A stretch of DNA of 7,396 bases from NCBI RefSeq assembly GCF_030758975.1, contig NZ_CP132359.1, forward strand, positions 5,513,399 through 5,520,794, given 5' to 3'. The notes below the pieces were generated by a model. It was not told where the DNA came from. It searched no databases and saw only the letters and a list, made by a program, of their open reading frames with translations. The DNA is from Bosea beijingensis (GTDB taxonomy: Bacteria > Pseudomonadota > Alphaproteobacteria > Rhizobiales > Beijerinckiaceae). Numbering within the stretch: position 1 is the stretch's first letter; each line of letters opens with the position of its first letter. Of the stretch, positions 1 to 5,515 are shown in pieces. The translations under genes were made by a program, and so were the position numbers.

Positions 1-1
1 A

Positions 2-847
2 TCTGGGCCAGCCCAGGCGAGCGTCACAGTCGACCGCTTTGGTCCGAGCGCGTCTGTAGGCAGCGTCATCCTCCTCTATGGTTCGGACGGTTTGACGAGT
101 AGTGGCCGATATCAGTTCGCCGCGAACATGATCGCGGGGGCTGGCTACAACGTCCTGCTACCGCGGTATTTCGAGGCCACCGGCGATCAGCGGGCCCGCT
201 ACGGCGAGATCAAAAGCAAATTTCCGGTCTGGCTGGAAGCGATCGAGACGATCACGGGCGATCAGCAGGCCCGTTTCGCCGTTGTCGGCTTTTCGCTTGG
301 CGGCGCATTGGCCTTGGCTCTGGCGGCGCGGGATCGCAGGATCAAAGCCGTTGTCGACTTCTTCGGATTTCTGCCGCCGGGCCTGGAGCGAGCTTCGCTG
401 CCCCCGACGCTTATTCTGCATGGGAATGCTGACCGAGTGGTGCCAGTGTCCAACGCCGAGGCCATCGAGAGACTGGTCAAGAGCAATGGGAGCTCTGTCC
501 AAAGCCATATCTATCCCGGCGAAGGACATGGCCTGTCTCTGGCGAGCTGGCCCGACGCGATCGCGAGGACGCAAGCATTCAACGACGCGGGGCTTCGTCG
601 TTCCCACGAAGCAATGGCCAACGGAACAGGCCTAGAATCGCTCCGGCCGGTCTGTCATCATCCGATAGCTGAGCTTGTAGCGCGCGAGATGCGTCTCATC
701 CGGGCGCGCTTCGTCCCAGGCGGTGTCACCGGCCTCGTTATTCCTCGTCATCCCAATATCCATTCGTCCTGGCTTGATCCGGAACGGCTCTGTCGGCTCA
801 GGTTCGCGGGGGGCGCCAGCGGGTTCCGACCGTTCCGTTCTTCCTGA
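2..847 (+). CDS. Dienelactone hydrolase family protein, 5'-partial, with an atypical C-terminal tail
   Basis: The reading frame is open from the window edge, so the true start lies upstream; the TTG at 92 falls inside the conserved first strand (ILLYGSDGL, about 68-94) and is not a credible start. The fold is the alpha/beta hydrolase of the dienelactone hydrolase family. The nucleophile elbow reads G-F-S-L-G-G with Ser at 293-295, the acid is Asp 431-433 in HGNADRVVP, and the base is His 527-529 in GEGHGL. Classical dienelactone hydrolases use Cys as nucleophile, so the Ser here suggests an esterase-like variant; the substrate is unknown. The domain should end near base 605 (ARTQAFNDAGLRRS). 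The remaining ~80 codons are not family-like and are rich in Arg, Pro and Ser, as expected of read-through into non-coding or antisense sequence. The original stop may have been lost by a frameshift or rearrangement. Family call is firm; substrate is not. Confidence 0.8.
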   Translation, partial: SGPAQASVTVDRFGPSASVGSVILLYGSDGLTSSGRYQFAANMIAGAGYNVLLPRYFEATGDQRARYGEIKSKFPVWLEAIETITGDQQARFAVVGFSLGGALALALAARDRRIKAVVDFFGFLPPGLERASLPPTLILHGNADRVVPVSNAEAIERLVKSNGSSVQSHIYPGEGHGLSLASWPDAIARTQAFNDAGLRRSHEAMANGTGLESLRPVCHHPIAELVAREMRLIRARFVPGGVTGLVIPRHPNIHSSWLDPERLCRLRFAGGASGFRPFRSS

Positions 848-890
848 TCTCTTCGATCACCCGATATCGCCAATGCGCAACCGTGGCCTG
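632..890 (-). pseudogene. Possible small frameshifted ORF, unknown family, antisense to the hydrolase tail
   Basis: On the minus strand a protein-like frame runs from 890 (after a TAG at 893-891), contains VAHWRYRVIEEIRKNG, and hits a TGA just past a run of six C (plus-strand G 808-813). Removing one base of that run joins it to a second frame that continues through EPFRIKPGRMDIG and ends with SYRMMTDRPERF and TAG at 634-632. The downstream half alone can start at ATG 763 and give 43 residues. The joined product would be roughly 75-85 residues, charged and soluble, with no signal peptide or membrane segment. I do not recognise the family. No good ribosome binding site is visible and a possible start is GTG 860. 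It could be a decayed gene, a sequencing error in a homopolymer, or chance. The plus-strand frame over the same bases is the atypical tail of the hydrolase, so at most one of the two is likely to be functional. Confidence 0.3.
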
Positions 891-951
891 CTATCGACAT
901 CTGGAACGTCCGCTTCCCGACGCTCCAAAGCAGCAACACGCGGTTGAACCA

Positions 952-973
952 CCGCCGGTGCAGAAGCCGGCAG
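952..973 (-). terminator. Weak hairpin downstream of the lipoprotein-like hydrolase
   Basis: Ten bases past the TAA of the minus-strand hydrolase, CTGCCGG (973-967) can pair with CCGGCGG (958-952) around an 8-base loop, with one G-T wobble. No T tract follows, so intrinsic termination is doubtful; it may only be a 3' stabilising structure. Confidence 0.2.
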
Positions 974-982
974 TCCCCCAAC

Positions 983-1828
983 TTATGTCGCCTGAAGAAA
1001 GGCGACGACGTCTTCGAGAACAGGCGCTTGCCATTGCAGCAGCCTGGCCAGGGCCGTGGCCGTGCTGGCATGGCCGAGCCCCTGATAGATCTTCAGCGAG
1101 ACCGATCGCGCGCCCGCCTTTCTGAGCGCGAGCGCTAGTCGCTCGCTGTTGCGCGGAAGAACCGTTGTGTCGCTCGATCCCGTCGCCAGAAAGACCGGCG
1201 GTACGTCGCGCCTTGCGAAGTTGACAGGCTGAGTTTGGGCGGGGTCGCGTGCGTTTCCGAACGCTTCTTTCGTGACGTCGATGTCGAAGGGCAGAAAGTC
1301 GTAAGGGCCGGAAAGGCCGACCGTGGACCGGATCTCACCGGTATGCATTCCGACGGCGGCGAGATAACGCCTGTCCAGCGTCAGCATCATCGCGTTGTAA
1401 GCGCCTGCCGAATGCCCCATCAGGTGGATGGCTCCCGGGGAGCCGCCGAAGCGGGAGATGCTGTCTCGCACGAAGCGCAGCGCCAGCGCGCCGTCTTCGA
1501 TGAAGACCGGGAAACGGACCTCCGGGACCAGGCGATAATCCGCGATCACCGTGACAAAGCCGCGAGCGGACAGCGCGTCCCCTACGAAGGAGTAGGTTTC
1601 CTTGGCGCCATTGGCCCAGGACCCGCCATAGATGAAGAAAACCACAGGCTTCGGCGCCCTGCCACCGTCGGCAGGCACGTAGATATCCATTCGCTGCCGG
1701 GGATGCGGGCCGTAGGCCACGTCACGCGCGCCGTTGGTCAAGGCACCGGGGCGCAGGGCTGCGCAGGCAGGCAAGGCAAGCCCGGCGAGCAGCGGCAGGA
1801 TCGTGCGTCGGGCAATCCGGGGCGTCAT
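983..1828 (-). CDS. Alpha/beta hydrolase (esterase), putative lipoprotein
   Basis: The 281-residue product belongs to the alpha/beta hydrolase group that includes carboxylesterases and BD-FAE-like enzymes. Numbered from ATG 1828, it has an oxyanion-hole motif Y-G-G-S-W (67-71), nucleophile elbow G-H-S-A-G with Ser140, acid Asp220 in TGSSDTTV, and base His253 in GLGHAST, so the triad is complete. The N-terminus has Arg-Arg, a hydrophobic stretch and L-P-A-C with Cys22, which fits a lipobox. The enzyme is then probably lipid-anchored in the cell envelope. ATG 1828 is preferred over GTG 1834 because AGGTGA (1836-1831) lies two bases before the ATG, the usual position for the 3' part of a Shine-Dalgarno, and the GTG is buried inside it. 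A promoter-like element matching those of the sigma factor and the FAD oxidoreductase lies at 1887-1858. The substrate is not evident. Confidence 0.88.
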   Translation of the reverse strand: MTPRIARRTILPLLAGLALPACAALRPGALTNGARDVAYGPHPRQRMDIYVPADGGRAPKPVVFFIYGGSWANGAKETYSFVGDALSARGFVTVIADYRLVPEVRFPVFIEDGALALRFVRDSISRFGGSPGAIHLMGHSAGAYNAMMLTLDRRYLAAVGMHTGEIRSTVGLSGPYDFLPFDIDVTKEAFGNARDPAQTQPVNFARRDVPPVFLATGSSDTTVLPRNSERLALALRKAGARSVSLKIYQGLGHASTATALARLLQWQAPVLEDVVAFLQAT

Positions 1829-1843
1829 GGTCACCTGGGGTCG

Positions 1844-1860
1844 AGGAGGTATCGCCTCCT
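1844..1860. promoter_or_regulatory. Perfect inverted repeat AGGAGG-N5-CCTCCT
   Basis: Six-base perfect arms around TATCG, just downstream of the putative -10 element of the minus-strand hydrolase and overlapping its predicted start of transcription. It could be an operator or a 5' leader hairpin. It is too far from either start codon (about 20-26 bases) to act as its Shine-Dalgarno. Confidence 0.3.
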
Positions 1861-1887
1861 ATACGCTCTGCTTGCCGGAACGGATTT
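1858..1887 (-). promoter_or_regulatory. Putative ECF-sigma promoter for the lipoprotein-like hydrolase
   Basis: AAATCC (1887-1882), an 18-base spacer, and TATAGG (1863-1858), preceded by CG. The geometry is identical to the elements before the sigma factor and the FAD oxidoreductase. Transcription would start near 1851, giving a short leader to ATG 1828. It is not a recognisable housekeeping (TTGACA/TATAAT) promoter. Confidence 0.4.
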
Positions 1888-1941
1888 GCGTGACGAGACT
1901 GGATCGCGAGCGGAACTGAACCATATCAGCCCGCTCGGCGT

Positions 1942-1964
1942 ATCTCCCGCAAAACCAGGGAGAT
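1942..1964 (+). promoter_or_regulatory. Hairpin covering the Shine-Dalgarno of the DUF2177 gene
   Basis: ATCTCCC (1942-1948) is the exact reverse complement of GGGAGAT (1958-1964), with a 9-base loop. The right arm contains GGGAG at 1958-1962, six bases before ATG 1969, so folding would hide the ribosome binding site. This could limit translation until the stem opens. It was found by eye and no folding energy was calculated. Confidence 0.45.
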
Positions 1965-1968
1965 CGCC

Positions 1969-2382
1969 ATGCGCTTCGTTGCCGGTTATATCGCCTTCCT
2001 CATCGCATTCGGCATTTGCGACGCCATCTGGCTGGGCACGATGACGGCCAAGCTCTATCGGCCGGTGCTCGGCGACCTGATCGTCGAGCAGGTGCGCTAT
2101 TGGCCGGCGGCGCTGTTCTATTTCGGTTTCCCGCTCGGGGTGGTCTATTTCGCGGTTATGCCGGCGCTGCGTGACGGTATCGCGAGTACCGCATTGCTCA
2201 TTGGCGCGCTCATCGGCATGCTCGCCTACGCGACCTACGACCTCACCAACTATGCCACGCTGCGGCCCTGGACGCTGACGATCACGCTCGTCGATCTCGT
2301 CTATGGCACGGTCGTCGTCGGCCTGAGCACATGGTTCGCATTCGTCATCGTCCGCCGCCTTGCTGGTTGGGGCTGGGTCTAA
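1969..2382 (+). CDS. DUF2177 family membrane protein
   Basis: The 137-residue product matches the DUF2177 family in length and pattern: four hydrophobic segments at about 4-24, 46-66, 74-94 and 103-126, and the family signature AYATYDLTNYATLRPW at 86-101. It is an inner-membrane protein of unknown biochemical function. From general knowledge, DUF2177 genes are often found near COG2907 FAD oxidoreductases, CFAS-type methyltransferases and DUF1295 genes, and those families are all present in this window. The start is ATG 1969, supported by GGGAG six bases upstream. It is divergent from the lipoprotein-like hydrolase and converges with the methyltransferase, leaving only 18 bases between their stop codons. 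A weak promoter candidate on this strand is GGATCG (1901-1906), 17 bases, then TATCAG (1924-1929). The family call is strong; the role is inferred from context only. Confidence 0.9.
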   Translation: MRFVAGYIAFLIAFGICDAIWLGTMTAKLYRPVLGDLIVEQVRYWPAALFYFGFPLGVVYFAVMPALRDGIASTALLIGALIGMLAYATYDLTNYATLRPWTLTITLVDLVYGTVVVGLSTWFAFVIVRRLAGWGWV

Positions 2383-2400
2383 TCCCGGCCGGCCAATCCG

Positions 2401-3423
2401 TCAGGCCGCCTGCAACCGATAGTGATGGACGCCCCAGGCCTCGCCGCCGGCATGGCCGAACAAGCCGCTCGTCGCGAGAAAGAAGAGCCGCCAGCGGCGG
2501 CGCCAGAGCGGCGCTTCCGCGCCATAGGTCTCGCGCAGGATCGGATCGATCGTCGCGAGATTGCGATCGAAGTTCGCCAGCCAGTCCTCGGCTGTGGCGC
2601 GGTAATGCTCGCCGCTCCAGCGCCACTCGGCCTCGACGGCGAAGAGATCGGGGAACTGGTGCGCGAGCGTCGCGCTCGGCATCAGGCCGCCGGTGAAGAA
2701 ATGCTGCGCGATCCAGTCACCCGTATCGGCGGCATCGAAGCGATAGCAGCGCTGCCGGTGGGCGAAGACATGGATGAAGAGCCGGCCGTCCGGCTTCAGC
2801 CAGCAACGAATACGCTCGAGGAGTTCGCGCCAGTTCGCCATGTGCTCGAACATTTCGACGGAGACGATGCGATCGAAACGCTCTTCGGCCGCAAACGCGT
2901 TCATGTCAGCGGTGACGATGCGGAGATTGCCGAGATGGCGGCGCTGCGCCTGCTCTTCGATATAGGCGCGCTGCGAGGCCGAGTTGGAGACCGAGACGAT
3001 CCGTGCCTGCGGATAGCGCTCCGCCATCCACAAGGAGAGCGAGCCCCAGCCGCAGCCGAGCTCCAGGATGTCCTGCCCGTCGGCGAGACCGGCATGCTCC
3101 GCGGTCAATTCCAGAGCTTTGTCTTCCGCCGCCAACAGCGTGTCGCCGGGATCGGCATAGTAGCAGCAGGAATACTTGCGGCGGGGGCCGAGCACCTGGT
3201 CGAAGAAGGCGGCCGGCACCTCGTAGTGCTGGGCATTGGCGGCATCGGTATGAACGGCGATCGGAAAATCCGCCATGTCCCGAGCGAAGGCTGCGACATC
3301 GGCCGACTGCGCCGCGAGCGAGCGTGCGGTACGTCCAACCAGTGACGCTATCACCATGCGGCTGACGGCATCGGGAACGGGGAGGCCTTCGCCCCAGGTC
3401 GAGAGCCTCTGCATGATCGTCAT
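2401..3423 (-). CDS. CFAS-family SAM-dependent methyltransferase (coclaurine N-methyltransferase-like subgroup)
   Basis: The 340-residue protein has the CFAS/mycolic-acid-synthase fold: HYEVPAAFF at 66-74, Y-S-C-C-Y-Y at 84-89, the SAM-binding loop E-L-G-C-G-W-G at 121-127, and EMFEHM at 190-195. After this it departs from E. coli Cfa. WLKPDGRLFIHVFAHR (208-223), HFFTGGLMPSA (241-251) and LFGHAGGEAWGVHHY (321-335) recall plant (S)-coclaurine N-methyltransferases. Bacterial members are usually annotated as cyclopropane-fatty-acyl-phospholipid synthase. The likely reaction is methyl transfer from SAM onto an unsaturated phospholipid acyl chain, but the acceptor is not proven and an amine is possible. 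ATG 3423 is chosen because it shares its A with the upstream TGA (TGATG) and has GGAG eight bases upstream. It is the last gene of the sigma-factor operon. The R. sphaeroides sigma-E regulon likewise contains a CFAS-family enzyme (RSP1091/UfaM). Confidence 0.92.
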   Translation of the reverse strand: MTIMQRLSTWGEGLPVPDAVSRMVIASLVGRTARSLAAQSADVAAFARDMADFPIAVHTDAANAQHYEVPAAFFDQVLGPRRKYSCCYYADPGDTLLAAEDKALELTAEHAGLADGQDILELGCGWGSLSLWMAERYPQARIVSVSNSASQRAYIEEQAQRRHLGNLRIVTADMNAFAAEERFDRIVSVEMFEHMANWRELLERIRCWLKPDGRLFIHVFAHRQRCYRFDAADTGDWIAQHFFTGGLMPSATLAHQFPDLFAVEAEWRWSGEHYRATAEDWLANFDRNLATIDPILRETYGAEAPLWRRRWRLFFLATSGLFGHAGGEAWGVHHYRLQAA

Positions 3424-4223
3424 CACGTCGCTCCTTTCGGCGGCAGCGGGATCAGGGCGCTGGTTCGATGCTGGTATGCGCGATAGGCCTCGCCGTGCTT
3501 GGCGAGCATGTGCTCTTCCAGGGGCGGGATGCCGGAAATGCGGGTAAGCAGGAGCGTGATGCAGGCCGGCGCCAGCACGGCGAGCCAGCCCCAGGGGTAG
3601 GCGGCCGCGGGTGCGATCAGCGCATAGGAGCACCAGAGCAGGCACTCGAAGAAGTAGTTGGGATGCCGCGACCAGCGCCACAGGCCACGGTCGCAGACGC
3701 CTCCTGCTCCCGAGCGCGCGAAGGCCCGCAATTGCCCGTCGGCGATGGCGCCTCCTGCAAGGCCCGCGGCGAACACGGCGACACCGGCCAAATCCCGCCA
3801 GCCCAGCGAAGGAGTGGGGCTATGTGCCGCGAGGATGATCCCCAATCCAAGGGGAATGCTGACCAGCGCCTGCATCTGCAGCAGGCGGGCCATTTGCTGC
3901 GGCGCGGTGCTGCCCCAGTCGCGCTTCAGCTTCGCATAGCGGGGATCTTCGGCGATGCCGGCCGTCCGTCGCGCGATGTGCAGGCCGAGCCGAAGCGCCC
4001 ATGCCAGAGCGAGCGTTGCGACGAACAGGCGTCGCGACATTGGCCCCGTCCCGAAAGGCAGCAACGCGCCGACGATACCCGTCAGGCCCAGCCCGAAGGT
4101 CCAGACCACGTCGATCCAGCCGGAATTGCCCGTCCGGCGCTCGACGGCCGTCGCAAGAGCCATGAAGGCGGCCATGGCCACGGCCACGAAGACAACAGCC
4201 GCGATGAAGGATGCGATCGTCAA
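3423..4223 (-). CDS. DUF1295 domain-containing membrane protein (steroid 5-alpha-reductase-like)
   Basis: The 266-residue protein fits DUF1295 in length and motifs. Several hydrophobic segments (about 5-27, 38-57, 66-84, 117-134, 145-162, 193-226) surround conserved polar motifs EDPRYAKLKRDWG (92-104), LWRWSRHPNYFFE (181-193) and SGIPPLEEHML (230-240). The family is related to steroid 5-alpha-reductases and isoprenylcysteine methyltransferases, so an NADPH-linked or lipid-modifying role in the inner membrane is plausible but unproven. The start is TTG 4223. It overlaps the anti-sigma stop as TTGA, so coupled re-initiation explains the weak ribosome binding site and non-ATG codon. Its stop shares a base with the methyltransferase start. 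Lying between anti-sigma factor and methyltransferase, it probably acts in the same lipid pathway. The next in-frame Met codons fall inside the first membrane helix, which argues against a later start. Confidence 0.9.
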   Translation of the reverse strand: MTIASFIAAVVFVAVAMAAFMALATAVERRTGNSGWIDVVWTFGLGLTGIVGALLPFGTGPMSRRLFVATLALAWALRLGLHIARRTAGIAEDPRYAKLKRDWGSTAPQQMARLLQMQALVSIPLGLGIILAAHSPTPSLGWRDLAGVAVFAAGLAGGAIADGQLRAFARSGAGGVCDRGLWRWSRHPNYFFECLLWCSYALIAPAAAYPWGWLAVLAPACITLLLTRISGIPPLEEHMLAKHGEAYRAYQHRTSALIPLPPKGAT

Positions 4224-4843
4224 AACCGCACCAGCGGTTGCAGCAGCCGGCCTAGCCAGCCCTGCAACTGCACGCTCCCCGTCATCGCGACGATGCAGGT
4301 GCAGCCCTCGACCGGGTCGACGCGCGGCGTGTGATCATGCTCGGCATCCGCCTCGTCGAAATCTCCGGCGGCGTAGCGCCCGTATTCGTGCTCGTAGGCG
4401 CCGGCGAGGATCGTCGTCCATTCGAAGCCCGTATGCTTGTGGTGGGGCAAGGCGATGCCGGGGCCGGCGCGCAGCATGAAGACGCGCGCATCTGCTCCGG
4501 GAACCTCGACGCGTCGCATGGCGATGCGGATGCCGATCGGGCGCCAAGGGCCGAAGCCATAAGGGCGCAGCACCTTCGGCATCCCGGTTTCGGACATCGG
4601 GGCCGCCGCGGATGCCGGCTCGGCTGGCGCTGCGGTGGCAGCATGACTTGGCCCAGAAGCCATTGCGACGGGCTCAACCGTTTCCAGCAATGCGCCTTGG
4701 ACGGCCTGGAGCTCCCGCAGGCGCCGCCGGCACTCATGATCCGCCTCGACATGGCAGGCGACGACGACCGCCAGGCCTTCGTCGAGCCGACCCGCCGCGA
4801 AGGCGGCGAGCGTCTCGTCGGATGGGCGATGCACGATGCTCAT
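4220..4843 (-). CDS. chrR: ChrR-family anti-sigma factor (zinc domain plus cupin) with altered zinc motif
   Basis: The 207-residue protein has the ChrR layout: an N-terminal anti-sigma domain (about 1-58), an Ala/Pro-rich linker (about 60-85) and a C-terminal cupin (about 90-207). ChrR holds its cognate ECF sigma factor inactive until singlet oxygen or related stress. The cupin keeps a likely metal set: His135, His137, Glu141 and His171, with C-T-C at 181-183. The zinc motif H-x3-C-x2-C of the anti-sigma domain reads His31-V-E-A-Asp35-H-E-Cys38, so the first Cys is replaced by Asp; His5 is kept, and extra Cys30 and His36 flank the site. Zinc may still bind through Asp35, His36 or Cys30, or binding may be altered. 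ATG 4843 overlaps the sigma stop (ATGA) and has GGAGG seven bases upstream. The assignment is secure; the effect of the substitution is not known. Confidence 0.92.
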   Translation of the reverse strand: MSIVHRPSDETLAAFAAGRLDEGLAVVVACHVEADHECRRRLRELQAVQGALLETVEPVAMASGPSHAATAAPAEPASAAAPMSETGMPKVLRPYGFGPWRPIGIRIAMRRVEVPGADARVFMLRAGPGIALPHHKHTGFEWTTILAGAYEHEYGRYAAGDFDEADAEHDHTPRVDPVEGCTCIVAMTGSVQLQGWLGRLLQPLVRF

Positions 4844-5427
4844 CGCAGATCCTCCAGCCGGCCGCGCAGATGCGACAATGCCAGGCGCAGGCGGGATTTC
4901 ACCGTGCCCAGCGGGATGGCGAGGTGATCGGCGACATGCTGATGGCTGAAGCCTTCGATGAAGGCGAGTTCGACCACGCGGTACTGGTCGGGTGAAAGCT
5001 GTGTCATCGCCGCCCGCACGCGCGCATCGCGTTCGGCGCCGGAGAGCATCGCATCGGGTTGTTCGGGGGCTTCTTCATCCAGAATCTCGTAAACTTGCGA
5101 CAGCCGCGAACGGGTCTCACGGCGAGCGATGTCGATGCGCAGATTGCGCGCGATCGTTGCAATCCAGGTCGAGGCGCTGGCCTTTGCCGGGTCGAACAGG
5201 GCTGCCTTGCGCCAGACGGCCAGGAGCGTTTCCTGCGCAACTTCCTCGGCCAGCTCCGCCGGGGCGCCGCCACGCATCAGCAATCCCTTCACGCGCGGCG
5301 CGAAATGGTCGAACAGCGCAGCAAAGGCCGCCCGGTCACCCGAGCGCACGATGGCAGCAATCAGACTGTTGGCGTCGAACAAGACGATGAACCGACCTCC
5401 TTGCGCGACAGATCCCGCGTTGCGCAT
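4840..5427 (-). CDS. rpoE: ECF RNA polymerase sigma factor, RpoE type (partner of ChrR)
   Basis: The 195-residue form starts at ATG 5427; a longer frame starts at ATG 5460 (206 residues). In the 206-residue numbering, sigma region 2 spans about 44-115 (LFDHFAPRVKGLL, then ETLLAVWRKAALFD, then STWIATIARNLRIDIARR) and region 4 spans 150-202 (AIPLGTVKSRLRLALSHLR is the DNA-binding helix). LFDHFAPRVK and the adjacent chrR place it with the RpoE-ChrR (ECF11-like) group. It would direct RNA polymerase to stress promoters, including its own. ATG 5427 is preferred because the family has about 27 residues before the LFxHF motif, whereas 5460 gives 48. In addition, the putative -10 element ends only four bases before ATG 5460. 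Neither start has a good ribosome binding site; a TTG at 5382 behind GGAGG is a third option. The stop overlaps the chrR start. Confidence 0.92.
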   Translation of the reverse strand: MRNAGSVAQGGRFIVLFDANSLIAAIVRSGDRAAFAALFDHFAPRVKGLLMRGGAPAELAEEVAQETLLAVWRKAALFDPAKASASTWIATIARNLRIDIARRETRSRLSQVYEILDEEAPEQPDAMLSGAERDARVRAAMTQLSPDQYRVVELAFIEGFSHQHVADHLAIPLGTVKSRLRLALSHLRGRLEDLR

Positions 5428-5464
5428 GCCATCCACGGTCAGGGCGAATGCGGGAACCATGTAT

Positions 5465-5494
5465 GGGATACGCGGGCGGAACCGTTCCGGATCA
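5465..5494 (-). promoter_or_regulatory. Putative autoregulated ECF-sigma promoter of the sigma/anti-sigma operon
   Basis: TGATCC (5494-5489), an 18-base spacer, and TATCCC (5470-5465), preceded by CG. TGATC is the -35 core known for R. sphaeroides sigma-E, which fits autoregulation. The element sits between the DUF2147 stop (5516) and the sigma gene. Related elements occur at 6609-6638 and 1887-1858. Confidence 0.55.
5477..5489. promoter_or_regulatory. Palindrome CGGAAC-C-GTTCCG in the promoter spacer
   Basis: Perfect six-base arms around one central base, lying between the -35 and -10 elements of the putative sigma promoter. The position would suit a repressor operator, but the other two copies of the promoter motif lack it. 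It may be chance in GC-rich DNA. Confidence 0.3.
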
Positions 5495-5515
5495 CCTGGA
5501 CGAGAGCGGAGGCCA

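Noticed and set aside
1235..2044. A 269-codon open frame on the plus strand.
   Set aside because: It lies antisense to the lipoprotein-like hydrolase and then runs into the DUF2177 gene in another frame. Its composition is low-complexity and it has no recognisable motifs.
2387..2394. GGCCGGCC palindrome between the convergent stops, considered as a bidirectional terminator.
   Set aside because: It has no loop and no T tract, and such short palindromes are frequent in GC-rich DNA.
2422..3345. A 307-codon open frame on the plus strand.
   Set aside because: It is the antisense of the methyltransferase, which has clear family motifs; long antisense frames are common in high-GC coding DNA.
3424..3681. 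An 86-residue N-terminal extension of the methyltransferase frame, opening at 3681 on the minus strand.
   Set aside because: It overlaps the DUF1295 gene in another frame, is Arg/Ala/Pro rich and unlike the family. ATG 3423 has a ribosome binding site and a stop/start overlap.
3468..4334. A 288-codon open frame on the plus strand.
   Set aside because: Antisense to DUF1295 and the anti-sigma gene, rich in Gln, Arg and Gly, with no hydrophobic core or family motif.
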